A program made the translations under genes and the position numbers. A stretch of 64,000 nucleotides of DNA from SFEL01 sp964392455 (GTDB taxonomy: Bacteria; Bacillota; Clostridia; Christensenellales; CAG-138), in contig CAYMPG010000009.1 of NCBI GenBank assembly GCA_964392455.1, positions 7,810 to 71,809 on the forward strand. The letters are read 5' to 3'. The notes beneath the pieces were generated by a model that made no database searches, was not told where the DNA came from, and was given only the letters and a program-made list of their open reading frames with translations. Numbering within the stretch: the first letter of the stretch is position 1; each line of letters begins with the position of its first letter. Shown here piece after piece: positions 1 through 7,234 of the stretch.

Positions 1-984
1 GGTAAGGCAGGCCTTAAGGAGCAGCCGGAATGCTGCCTTTACCCGGCCGCTGTTTCGTGCGCCGTAGTTGTAGCTGATGATGGGCTGGGCGCCCTGAGCT
101 ATGCCCTGCATGGGGAGCATGGCAAACTGCATAACGCTTGTAAGTATGGTCATGGCGCCAACGGCTATGTCTCCGCCATAGTGCAGCAGAGATGAGTTGA
201 AGCAAACCGAAATAACGCTTTCGCTGGCCTGCATGATAAATGCAGCAGTGCCAAGGGCAAGGCAGGGGAATATCACCTTGGCCTCAAGGCGCATATTTGC
301 CTTTTTGAGCCGGATAAGGCTCTTTTTGCCAACGAGGAAGTACAGCACCCACAGGCAGGATACGGCCTGGGAGATTATGGTGGCAAGGGCGGCACCCTTT
401 ACGCCCATGCCAAGGGCAAAGATGAATATGGGGTCAAGAATGATATTGCAGACTGCGCCTATGATAACTGATACCATGGCGGTCTTTGTGAAGCCCTGGG
501 CAGTGATGAAGGAATTCATGCCCAGCGTAAGCTGAACGAATACCGTGCCAAGGGCGTATACGGTCATATAGTCAGTGGCGTAGCCGATGGTGTTTTCGCT
601 GGCACCGAAGGAGAGCAGCAGCTCCCTGTTCCACATCAGCAAAACGGCAGTGAGCACGGCGGATATGATAATCTGAGCGGAGAAGCAGTTGCCAAGAATG
701 TTTTCCGCCATGTCGTTATCCTGCCTGCCCATGGATATGGAGGCACGGGGAGCGCCGCCTGAGCTTACAAGGGCGGCAAAGGCGGAAACTATCATGATGA
801 GCGGCATACACACACCCACGCCTGTAAGGGCAAGGCTGCCGGTCTCAGGTATGCGGCCAATGTATATGCGGTCTACCAGATTGTAAAGCAAATTGATAAG
901 CTGAGCCACCACCGTGGGGACGGACAGCTTAAACAGCAGCTCTCCAAGGGGAGCTGTTCCGAGAAAATCCTTTTGATCCTGCAT
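1..984 (-). CDS. MATE family efflux transporter, 3' end outside the window
   Basis: The minus strand is open from an ATG at 984 to the window edge (328 codons, stop not seen). The product begins MQDQKDFLGTAPLGELLFKL and has long hydrophobic segments. The VPTVVAQLINLLYNLVDRIYIGR-type first helix, the GGAPRASISMGRQ loop and the NIILDPIFIFALGMGVKGAA stretch near residue 200 are typical of MATE (MatE/NorM-DinF) cation-coupled drug or metabolite exporters of about 450 residues. An AGGAG lies 14 bases before the ATG, which is rather far. The gene follows the SDR gene on the same strand after a hairpin, so it is probably transcribed separately. The exported substrate cannot be told from sequence. 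The family call is secure. Confidence 0.9.
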   Translation of the reverse strand, partial: MQDQKDFLGTAPLGELLFKLSVPTVVAQLINLLYNLVDRIYIGRIPETGSLALTGVGVCMPLIMIVSAFAALVSSGGAPRASISMGRQDNDMAENILGNCFSAQIIISAVLTAVLLMWNRELLLSFGASENTIGYATDYMTVYALGTVFVQLTLGMNSFITAQGFTKTAMVSVIIGAVCNIILDPIFIFALGMGVKGAALATIISQAVSCLWVLYFLVGKKSLIRLKKANMRLEAKVIFPCLALGTAAFIMQASESVISVCFNSSLLHYGGDIAVGAMTILTSVMQFAMLPMQGIAQGAQPIISYNYGARNSGRVKAAFRLLLKACLT

Positions 985-1120
985 GGGTATAACGTATTCT
1001 CCTATAAAAATAACTTCAAATGAGAGTATACATCCCTAAAATCGGAAAGAAAAGCATATAAGCAGGATAAAAGCAATATTTCACACCGGAGTGCGGTAAA
1101 CTTCACAAATCGGCAACGAT

Positions 1121-1154
1121 TTACAGGCAGCCCGTTCTGTATGGCTGCCTGTAA
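1121..1154 (-). terminator. 12-bp perfect hairpin after the SDR gene
   Basis: Arms at 1121-1132 and 1143-1154 are fully complementary, with a 10-base loop. The hairpin begins 13 bases after the SDR stop. The run of U expected on the minus-strand transcript is poor (AAATCG), so this may be a weak terminator or an mRNA 3'-end stabiliser. Confidence 0.55.
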
Positions 1155-1167
1155 GTGTATTTTGTGG

Positions 1168-1971
1168 CTATGGCCGCAGGCCAAGGCCCCCCTGCAGGGT
1201 AAGCGTCTCGCCGGTAAGGTACTTAAGGTCTGGAGAGGCAAGCATAACGCAGGCACGGCCTATGTCCTTTTCGGAGTGACCGTAGCGACCCATGGGCGGC
1301 ATATGAAGGTTTGCCTTAAAGGCCTCAGGGTATTCAGCCTCGAATTGCTCAAGCTGCAGCGTCCAGGCGAGAGGACAGATAACGTTTACATTTATGCCGT
1401 CCGGCCCCCATTCTGTGGCGGCTACCCGGGAGAGCCCCCGTATGCCCTCCTTGGCTGCGGCGTAGGAGCATTGCCCACGGGTGCCGAAAAGTCCTGCGCC
1501 GGATGCAAAGTTTATTACTGTGCCTTGGGTCTCCTTAAGGTAAGGATAGCAGGCCTGCATATAGTAAAAGGTGGAATAAAGGCCAGAGTATATGGCAAGG
1601 TCAAAATTATCCCCGGTGTGCTGGGAGAGCGGCACTCCTGAGGCGGAGGCCTGTGCGGCGTTTATTAGCACATCTATGCGGCCAAAACGGCTTACGGCGC
1701 TGCTTACCACGCCGGAGGCTGTGGCAAGGTTATCTGCACCGGCCCGTATATCCGCCTGTATGGGCAGCACATTTACGCCATACAGTCTTTCGAGCTCCTC
1801 CTTTGCGTCCAGCAGCTTTTGCTCATTGCGGCCGGTCAAAACTATATTTGCGCCTTCCTTTGCATAGGCTGTGGCCACGCCGTAGCCTATGGAGCCGGGC
1901 GAACCATCGCTGAGCGGGGAGGTGCGCCCGCCTCCGGTTATGATAGCGGTCTTGTCAGTTAAATATCCCAT
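1168..1971 (-). CDS. SDR family oxidoreductase with an enlarged cofactor loop
   Basis: A 267-residue short-chain dehydrogenase/reductase expected to use NAD(P)H. The catalytic set is visible: Ser157 (NFAS), Tyr170 and Lys174 (YAAAK). The usual NNAG motif reads NAAQ at 104-107. The N-terminal dinucleotide motif is odd: TGGG at 12-15 is separated from SIGYG at 27-31 by about ten extra residues (RTSPLSDGSP), so the normal TGxxxGIG turn is expanded. I chose the ATG at 1971 because GGAGG sits 8 bases upstream; an in-frame start 66 bases earlier has no such site. It follows the Mrp gene's terminator with no obvious promoter between. The substrate is unknown. Confidence 0.88.
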   Translation of the reverse strand: MGYLTDKTAIITGGGRTSPLSDGSPGSIGYGVATAYAKEGANIVLTGRNEQKLLDAKEELERLYGVNVLPIQADIRAGADNLATASGVVSSAVSRFGRIDVLINAAQASASGVPLSQHTGDNFDLAIYSGLYSTFYYMQACYPYLKETQGTVINFASGAGLFGTRGQCSYAAAKEGIRGLSRVAATEWGPDGINVNVICPLAWTLQLEQFEAEYPEAFKANLHMPPMGRYGHSEKDIGRACVMLASPDLKYLTGETLTLQGGLGLRP

Positions 1972-2035
1972 GGTGAGAGCCTCCTTTTTGGGGTTAGCTT
2001 TTGCGTTTTTCCGGGAGATATTCATCCATGGGAGC

Positions 2036-2067
2036 ACAAAAAAAGGAACGGCGGTCTGCCGTTCCTT
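2036..2067 (-). terminator. Intrinsic terminator of the Mrp gene
   Basis: A perfect 10-bp stem (2043-2052 with 2058-2067, 5-base loop) is followed on the minus strand by a run of seven T. It lies 13 bases past the Mrp stop. Confidence 0.9.
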
Positions 2068-2079
2068 GGATAGCTGAGT

Positions 2080-2904
2080 TTACAGGGACATTACCTTGTC
2101 CGCTGCGCCGGATATGGGGGTAAGGTCCACCGTGTCTATGCGGCCGGCATCGCAGGCTGCTGCAACGGCGGGGTCTATGGGCAGGGTGGCCAGCAGGGGA
2201 ATGCCGTAGCCCATGGCAATATCTTCAACATGGCTGTCGCCAAATACCTTTATCTGCTTGCCGCAATCGGGGCAGGTAAAGTAGCTCATGTTTTCCACTA
2301 CGCCCAATACGGGGATATTCATCATCTCCGCCATACGCACTGCCTTTTCCACCACCATGGATACAAGGCTCTGGGGGGAGGTGACTACGATTATGCCGTC
2401 TATGGGCAGGCTCTGGAAAACGGTAAGGGGCACATCGCCGGTTCCCGGAGGCATATCTACAAACATATAGTCCACATCATGCCATACCACATCTGTCCAG
2501 AACTGCTTTACTACGCCTGCGATAACCGGGCCGCGCCATACTACGGGGTCGGTATCGGATTCCAGCAGAAGGTTGATGGACATGATATTCACGCCGCCCC
2601 GGCTTACTACGGGCAGCAGGTGATCCATGCCGTCGCCTAAGGCCTTTTCGGTTATGCCGAATATCTTGGGGATGGAGGGGCCGGTTATGTCCGCATCCAG
2701 CACGGCGGCTTTTTTGCCGCGGGCGGCCACTGCGGAGGCCAGCATGGAGGTGACCAGGGACTTGCCTACGCCGCCCTTGCCGCTTACCACGCCTATCACC
2801 TTGCCAACACGGCTGAATTCATTGAGGTTTTCCTTGGGAATTGCATTGCGGGAGGAGCAATCGCTCTGGCCGCAGCTGCTGCAATCATGGGTACATTCGC
2901 TCAT
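2080..2904 (-). CDS. mrp: Mrp/NBP35-family Fe-S cluster carrier ATPase
   Basis: A 274-residue P-loop ATPase of the Mrp/ApbC group, which binds and transfers Fe-S clusters in the cytoplasm. The deviant Walker A GKGGVGKS is at residues 42-49, the DADITGPS switch at 70-77 and the MPPGTGD motif at 151-157. Cluster ligands are probably the C-terminal CPDC (211-214). The short N-terminal tail carries four more cysteines (C4, C8, C11, C16), an arrangement seen in many clostridial Mrp proteins. There is no N-terminal MIP18/DUF59 domain. A TTGACG-17-TATAAT promoter is upstream and a terminator follows, so it is a single-gene unit. The neighbouring cysteine desulfurase, on the other strand, could supply sulfur, but that link is inference. 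Confidence 0.93.
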   Translation of the reverse strand: MSECTHDCSSCGQSDCSSRNAIPKENLNEFSRVGKVIGVVSGKGGVGKSLVTSMLASAVAARGKKAAVLDADITGPSIPKIFGITEKALGDGMDHLLPVVSRGGVNIMSINLLLESDTDPVVWRGPVIAGVVKQFWTDVVWHDVDYMFVDMPPGTGDVPLTVFQSLPIDGIIVVTSPQSLVSMVVEKAVRMAEMMNIPVLGVVENMSYFTCPDCGKQIKVFGDSHVEDIAMGYGIPLLATLPIDPAVAAACDAGRIDTVDLTPISGAADKVMSL

Positions 2905-2947
2905 GGTACTCGCCTTTCCTAAGTGGGTATTTTATTCACTATATAGG

Positions 2948-2976
2948 ATTATAGCCTCCTTTCATAGTTACGTCAA
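2948..2976 (-). promoter_or_regulatory. Sigma-A type promoter for mrp
   Basis: Reading the minus strand, TTGACG (2976-2971) and TATAAT (2953-2948) are 17 bases apart and about 45 bases upstream of the mrp start. Confidence 0.8.
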
Positions 2977-3027
2977 AGGCAGAGGAGCAAAAAGGAGGCA
3001 TTTTGAGCAAATATATAAAATCAACAG

Positions 3028-3056
3028 TTAAAAGATGGCGTATTGTGTGGTAAAAT
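3028..3056 (+). promoter_or_regulatory. Extended -10 promoter for the nifS-thiI unit
   Basis: TTAAAA and TAAAAT are spaced by 17 bases, with TGG directly before the -10 box. The start codon is about 100 bases downstream. Confidence 0.55.
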
Positions 3057-3158
3057 ATGGTTTGGCATTATGGCGGCAAGTCCCATGGGGACAGTGTTGG
3101 ACATATACTGTATTGGGGATACTTCCCCAACTAAATCGATATACGGAGAAAAATAACC

Positions 3159-4298
3159 ATGATATACCTTGATAACAGCGCTACCACCCCCACGCTGCCC
3201 GGGGCAGCGGAAAGGGCGGCCCAATACATGACGGAGGAATTCTTTAACCCTGCCGCTGCTTACTCCCCTGCCGTAAGGGAGGAGAGGGCGGTAAATGCCG
3301 CAAGAAAGACCCTTGCCGGGGTAATAGGTGTTACCGGGGAGGAGATACTTTTTACCTCGGGCGGCACAGAGAGCAACAATATGGCCATCTTCGGCTCCCT
3401 TAGGGCCATGAGGGGTCAGGGCAGGATAATCATGGGGGCAACGGAGCATCCCTCCATATATGAGCCCTTCCAGAGCCTTGCCCAGCAGTACGATGTGCGT
3501 GAGGCGCCTGTGGATGAAGCCGGCGCAGTTGACCTTGAGGTGCTGGAGCAAATGATAACGGCAGATACCCGCCTGGTATCCATCATGCAGGTGAATAACG
3601 AGGTGGGCGCAGTAAATGACACTGAGGCCATAAGGAGCATACTGAGAAGGAAGGCCCCCGGCGCTCTGCTGCATATGGATGGCGTTCAGGGCTTCCTGAA
3701 GGTGCCGTTTGATGCAAAGCATTGCGACCTTTACTCCATAAGCGGCCATAAGTTTCACGCTCCCAAGGGAGTGGGTGCCCTGTACGTAAGAAACGGAATA
3801 AGGTTTGCCGGCGGCCAGATAGGCGGCGGGCAGGAGCGCAACCTTCGCAGCGGCACCACCAATACGCCCGGCATAATGGGCATGGAGGCTGCCATAAAGG
3901 ACTATACTGCGAACCTTGGTGCCTACCGGGAAAGTATGCGGCGCTGCAAGGTACGCCTTGCGGGCCTGCTTACGGAGCTGCCTGATGTGGTGATAAACGG
4001 GCCTGCCCCTGAGCAGGGCGCACCCCATATACTCAATGCATCCTTCATGGGAGTAAGGGGAGAGGTGCTGCTGCATGCGCTGGAGGAAAAGGAAATATAC
4101 GTTTCCACCGGATCAGCCTGTTCTGCCCACAAAAAGGGCAAAAATCGCATACTCAACGCCATGGGCATAAAGGGAGAGCGACAGGAGGGAGCCATACGCT
4201 TCAGCTTCAGCCCGCGCAATACCGAGGAGGAAATGTACAAGACCGCCGAGGCAATTGCTTCCATAATCTCCATGCTGAGGCGCTTTAAGAGAAGATAA
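3159..4298 (+). CDS. Cysteine desulfurase, NifS/IscS-like, partner of ThiI
   Basis: A 379-residue PLP enzyme (class V aminotransferase fold) that converts cysteine to alanine and holds the sulfur as a persulfide. The protein opens MIYLDNSATTP. The PLP lysine is K198 in SGHKFH and the persulfide cysteine is C321 in STGSACSAHK. Glycine-rich TSGGTES is at 66-72. The next gene is thiI, 70 bases on, the same pairing as NifZ-ThiI in Bacillus, so its main client is probably tRNA 4-thiouridine synthesis and not general Fe-S assembly. No iscU or sufU is nearby. The family call is certain; the client is inferred from context. Confidence 0.93.
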   Translation: MIYLDNSATTPTLPGAAERAAQYMTEEFFNPAAAYSPAVREERAVNAARKTLAGVIGVTGEEILFTSGGTESNNMAIFGSLRAMRGQGRIIMGATEHPSIYEPFQSLAQQYDVREAPVDEAGAVDLEVLEQMITADTRLVSIMQVNNEVGAVNDTEAIRSILRRKAPGALLHMDGVQGFLKVPFDAKHCDLYSISGHKFHAPKGVGALYVRNGIRFAGGQIGGGQERNLRSGTTNTPGIMGMEAAIKDYTANLGAYRESMRRCKVRLAGLLTELPDVVINGPAPEQGAPHILNASFMGVRGEVLLHALEEKEIYVSTGSACSAHKKGKNRILNAMGIKGERQEGAIRFSFSPRNTEEEMYKTAEAIASIISMLRRFKRR

Positions 4299-4311
4299 CC
4301 TGATGCACACA

Positions 4312-4344
4312 GCCGTTTCCGCCGGAGCATCCGGCGGAGACGGC
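4312..4344 (+). other. 15-bp hairpin in the nifS-thiI gap
   Basis: The left arm 4312-4326 pairs with 4330-4344 across a 3-base loop, with one G-U pair. It ends 6 bases before the thiI ribosome binding site (GGGAGG at 4351-4356) and has no following T run. It is more likely an mRNA processing or stability element, or a translation modulator, than a terminator. Confidence 0.6.
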
Positions 4345-4368
4345 ACAAATGGGAGGAAAAATACAAAA

Positions 4369-5556
4369 ATGGAACGGGTATTACTGGTACGCTACGGCGA
4401 GATACACCTTAAGGGACTTAACCGCCCCTTTTTCGAGCGCAAGCTGATAGAGGGCATAAAGAGCGCCCTTGTGGATATGCAGGCCACCGTCCGCATAGAG
4501 CAGGGCCGCATATTCGTATGGGGAATAAGCAGCGAGCAGCAGGATGAGGCTGTGGACAGGCTCACCCGCGTATTCGGCATACACTCTATAAGCCCCGCTG
4601 TGGCGGTGGAAAAGGACTGGAGCGCAATAGTTGAGGCGGTAAAGAGCCAGATGGAGCGCACGCTGTCCGGCAGGGAGCAGGCCACCTTCAAGTGCTTCTC
4701 CCGCAGGGCGGACAAGCGCTTCCCCATGAACAGCGAGCAGATAAACCGTGAGCTGGGCCATGAGCTGCTGATGGCGTTCCCCGGGCTTTCGGTGGATGTG
4801 CATGAGCCGGAGATAAAGGTATGCACCGAAATAAGGGAAAAGGCCTACCTTTACTCTGAGGAGATAATGGGTGCGGGCGGTATGCCCACAGGCACCTCAG
4901 GCAGGGCTGCGCTGCTCATCTCGGGCGGCATAGACAGCCCGGTGGCAGGCTACCTTATGGCACGGCGGGGGCTGGAGCTTTCCGCAGTGCATTTCTTCAG
5001 CTATCCCTATACCAGCGAGCGGGCCAAGGATAAGGTAATAGAGCTTACCAGGCTTGTATCAAGGTATTCAGGGCCGGTGCGGCTGCACCTTGTGCCCTTT
5101 ACGGATATACAGCTTGCCATATATGAGCAGTGCCCTCCCAAGGAGACCACCGTGCTCATGCGGCGGCTGATGATGCACATAGCCGAGCTGTGGGCCAAAG
5201 AGGATGGGGCCCTTGCCCTTATTACCGGAGAGGCGCTGGGCCAGGTGGCCAGCCAGACCCTCGAGAGCCTTTGCGTTACCGATGACGCAGTGAGCATGCC
5301 GGTATTCCGCCCGCTGATAGGCTTTGATAAGGATGATATAATCGCCATTGCAAAGCGGATAGATACCTTCAATACTTCCATACTCCCCTATGAGGACTGC
5401 TGCACGGTATTCGTGCCCCAGCACCCCGTTACCAAGCCCAAGGTGGAGGATCTTCGCAGGAGCGAGGCCATGGTGGACTTTACCGAAATGATAAACAGGG
5501 CCATGGCAGATACCGAAACCATACTGGTATCCCAGACCGGCACAGAGACAAAATAG
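4369..5556 (+). CDS. thiI: tRNA 4-thiouridine synthase ThiI, short form
   Basis: A 395-residue sulfurtransferase that adenylates U8 of tRNA and inserts sulfur to make 4-thiouridine. The order is an N-terminal ferredoxin-like plus THUMP region (about 1-165), then the PP-loop pyrophosphatase domain with SGGIDS at 185-190, and a C-terminal EDCCTVF motif. The rhodanese domain of the E. coli enzyme is absent, so sulfur must come from a dedicated desulfurase such as the adjacent upstream gene. The ATG at 4369 follows GGGAGG by 12 bases and gives the canonical MERVLLVRYGEI start. In organisms lacking rhodanese-type ThiI the thiamine role is doubtful; only tRNA modification is claimed here. Confidence 0.95.
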   Translation: MERVLLVRYGEIHLKGLNRPFFERKLIEGIKSALVDMQATVRIEQGRIFVWGISSEQQDEAVDRLTRVFGIHSISPAVAVEKDWSAIVEAVKSQMERTLSGREQATFKCFSRRADKRFPMNSEQINRELGHELLMAFPGLSVDVHEPEIKVCTEIREKAYLYSEEIMGAGGMPTGTSGRAALLISGGIDSPVAGYLMARRGLELSAVHFFSYPYTSERAKDKVIELTRLVSRYSGPVRLHLVPFTDIQLAIYEQCPPKETTVLMRRLMMHIAELWAKEDGALALITGEALGQVASQTLESLCVTDDAVSMPVFRPLIGFDKDDIIAIAKRIDTFNTSILPYEDCCTVFVPQHPVTKPKVEDLRRSEAMVDFTEMINRAMADTETILVSQTGTETK

Positions 5557-5595
5557 TTTTTTTACCCTTTATTTACACTATGCACCTTAGTATGG

Positions 5596-5604
5596 TGGTA
5601 TAAT
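5596..5604 (+). promoter_or_regulatory. Extended -10 promoter (TGGTATAAT)
   Basis: A perfect TATAAT at 5599-5604 preceded by TGG. No good -35 hexamer lies at 17 bases. It precedes the lipoprotein gene by 33 bases. Confidence 0.7.
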
Positions 5605-5637
5605 ACAGCTGAAAATCAGGGAAAGGAGGTATCCGGT

Positions 5638-6624
5638 ATGAATAAAAAATGGGCGGTGCTCATGGCCTGCCTTGTGCTGCTTGCAGCGCCGGGGTGCTCA
5701 GCAGCAGAGGAGCAGCCCGCTGCGGAGCAGGCAGAGACTACCGGCTACGGCTATGCCGTCTCCGCCACCCCTGAGGTCACTGTGGAGCAGATACTCAGCG
5801 AGTATAATTCCGCCCGCCAGCCCCTGCCTGTGGAGGAGGATGAGGCCGAGGATACCTGCCCGCCCCTTACGCTTGTGCGCTGCGCCTGTCAGCTTGGCGA
5901 CAGCTACGTTATCTTCCCCAAGGTAGAGGGGGAGATTGGCCAGATAATAAACGATGCCATATGCTCTGCCGTTATGAACAGGGCGGAGGAGCTTGGTATT
6001 CCAGTATTTGCAGACTATCGGGTGGAGTACAACCGCAATGGCATATTCTCCATGCGTATGTTTTTATACGATATGTATGGTGAATCCGGCGCTACGGTGG
6101 ATTGTGTGCCCCTTACCTTCAGCAGTGAGACCGGCCAGCTTTACCGCATAAGCGACCTTTTTGACAGCGAAAGCGAGCTGTGGCGGGGAAGAATACCCGA
6201 TATCATCACTGCCCAGGCAGAGGATTACCAGATGGTGCTGCTGGGAGATGTGCTGCCCATATCGGATGACAGGTCTTTTTACATTACGGATGAGGCCGTG
6301 GTGATAATGTACGACCTGTATGAGATAGCCACCTACTCTGCGGGCGAGCCTTCATTTGAAATAGCAGTAGGGGAAATTGCCGAGTGCATTGACGATAGCA
6401 GCGTGCTGAATGCCATGCTGCAGCAGGAGGAGCAAAGCAACGAAAGTGCTCCGGAGGAGACCCCGGCGCCATCAGTACAGCCTGAGCCTACTCCCGTGCC
6501 TGAGGAAACTATGGAGCCCGGCGCAGAGCATACGGATACGCCTGCCCCGGCATCTGAGCCCACCCAGCCCCCGGTGCAGGGGGCAGAGGGCGGCGAGGCC
6601 GCCGCTGTGGAGGAGGTACAATAA
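5638..6624 (+). CDS. Lipoprotein with a DUF3298/RsiV-like domain and Pro-rich tail
   Basis: A 328-residue secreted lipoprotein. The signal sequence ends at Cys20 (LAAPGC; the -3 position is Ala, not the usual Leu, so the lipobox is slightly off consensus). Residues about 70-260 resemble the DUF4163/DUF3298 module of RsiV and PdaC: a C-terminal-like segment with FSSETGQLYRISDLF, then FYITDEAVVIMYDLYEIA and SFEIAVGEI. Some relatives bind peptidoglycan or lysozyme, but binding here is only inferred. The last 50 residues are rich in Pro, Glu and Thr. The start is fixed by AAGGAGGT 7 bases upstream. The stop overlaps the start of the next small gene (TAATG), which implies coupling. Confidence 0.8.
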   Translation: MNKKWAVLMACLVLLAAPGCSAAEEQPAAEQAETTGYGYAVSATPEVTVEQILSEYNSARQPLPVEEDEAEDTCPPLTLVRCACQLGDSYVIFPKVEGEIGQIINDAICSAVMNRAEELGIPVFADYRVEYNRNGIFSMRMFLYDMYGESGATVDCVPLTFSSETGQLYRISDLFDSESELWRGRIPDIITAQAEDYQMVLLGDVLPISDDRSFYITDEAVVIMYDLYEIATYSAGEPSFEIAVGEIAECIDDSSVLNAMLQQEEQSNESAPEETPAPSVQPEPTPVPEETMEPGAEHTDTPAPASEPTQPPVQGAEGGEAAAVEEVQ

Positions 6625-6869
6625 TGAGGTGCAGCTGCAAAGCCTGCGGAACATACATGATACAGAGCGAAAAGGGCCTGCTCAGCGGCTGCAAGTGCCC
6701 GGAGTGCGGCAATGCCTGCCGGGATTGCATGGGCAGCGTGGAGGCCCCCCTTACGCCGGAGCAGCTCAGGGAAAGGTTTGCAGGGGCCAGCTTTCAGAGC
6801 TTCTCTGCCCAGCCGCCCGAGCCTCCCGAATGGGCGGAGCGGGTAAAGGACTGGCAGAAAAGGCTGTAG
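6624..6869 (+). CDS. Small Cys-rich (zinc-ribbon-like) protein
   Basis: An 81-residue protein I do not recognise. Eight cysteines are packed in the first 35 residues (C3, C5, C8, C23, C25, C28, C32, C35), giving CxC-x2-C and CxC-x2-C-x3-C-x2-C clusters that could hold one or two zinc ions. The second half is acidic and Pro-rich and ends in a basic helix (WAERVKDWQKRL). The start overlaps the lipoprotein stop by one base, so it is translated with it. The pairing of a secreted protein with a cytoplasmic metal-binding one is unexplained. It is real by overlap and codon use; its function is unknown. Confidence 0.7.
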   Translation: MRCSCKACGTYMIQSEKGLLSGCKCPECGNACRDCMGSVEAPLTPEQLRERFAGASFQSFSAQPPEPPEWAERVKDWQKRL

Positions 6870-7234
6870 CTACAGTGCATAAAAATACAAAAACCATAGC
6901 ACATATCTTGTTTCTCGCTTTTAAGCCATATTCTGTTTACATATTTGAACTAAAAAAATCCCGTTATGGGGTTGTGCAATAACGAAAAACTGTGGTAGTA
7001 TTACAACAAAAGTTTAGTACACCTCCTGCAAAAGCGTAAAAAATACTCACTCCATTTACGGGGGGGGTAATTTTTTTGCCTAAAAACAATTCTGACGACC
7101 CACTATTTTTAGCTTGATATGTCAACATTTGTCATGTGCGAGAAAACGACAAACCCATCGTGCTATAATTTTGAATGCGGCGGCGGGGCAAAAGCCCGCA
7201 AAGCAGCAGTTTAGTTTTATAATGGAGGTAGCCT
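6870..7234 (+). other. 365-bp AT-rich gap before the surface protein gene
   Basis: No gene is seen. The gap is clearly AT-richer than its surroundings. It contains a run of eight G (7060-7067) shortly followed by seven T (7071-7077), a 6-bp hairpin around 6961-6983, and an extended -10 box at 7161-7169. A short stretch at 7185-7205 superficially resembles parts of a cyclic-di-GMP-I riboswitch but lacks its stems. Confidence 0.6.
7161..7169 (+). promoter_or_regulatory. Extended -10 (TGCTATAAT) for the surface protein
   Basis: TATAAT is at 7164-7169 with TG at the extended position; the -35 region is poor. The leader to the ATG is about 60 bases. Confidence 0.55.

Noticed and set aside
3021..4076. 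351-codon minus-strand open frame opposite the cysteine desulfurase
   Set aside because: Low-complexity mix of His, Tyr, Leu and Gly typical of antisense frames; the plus gene has intact active-site motifs.
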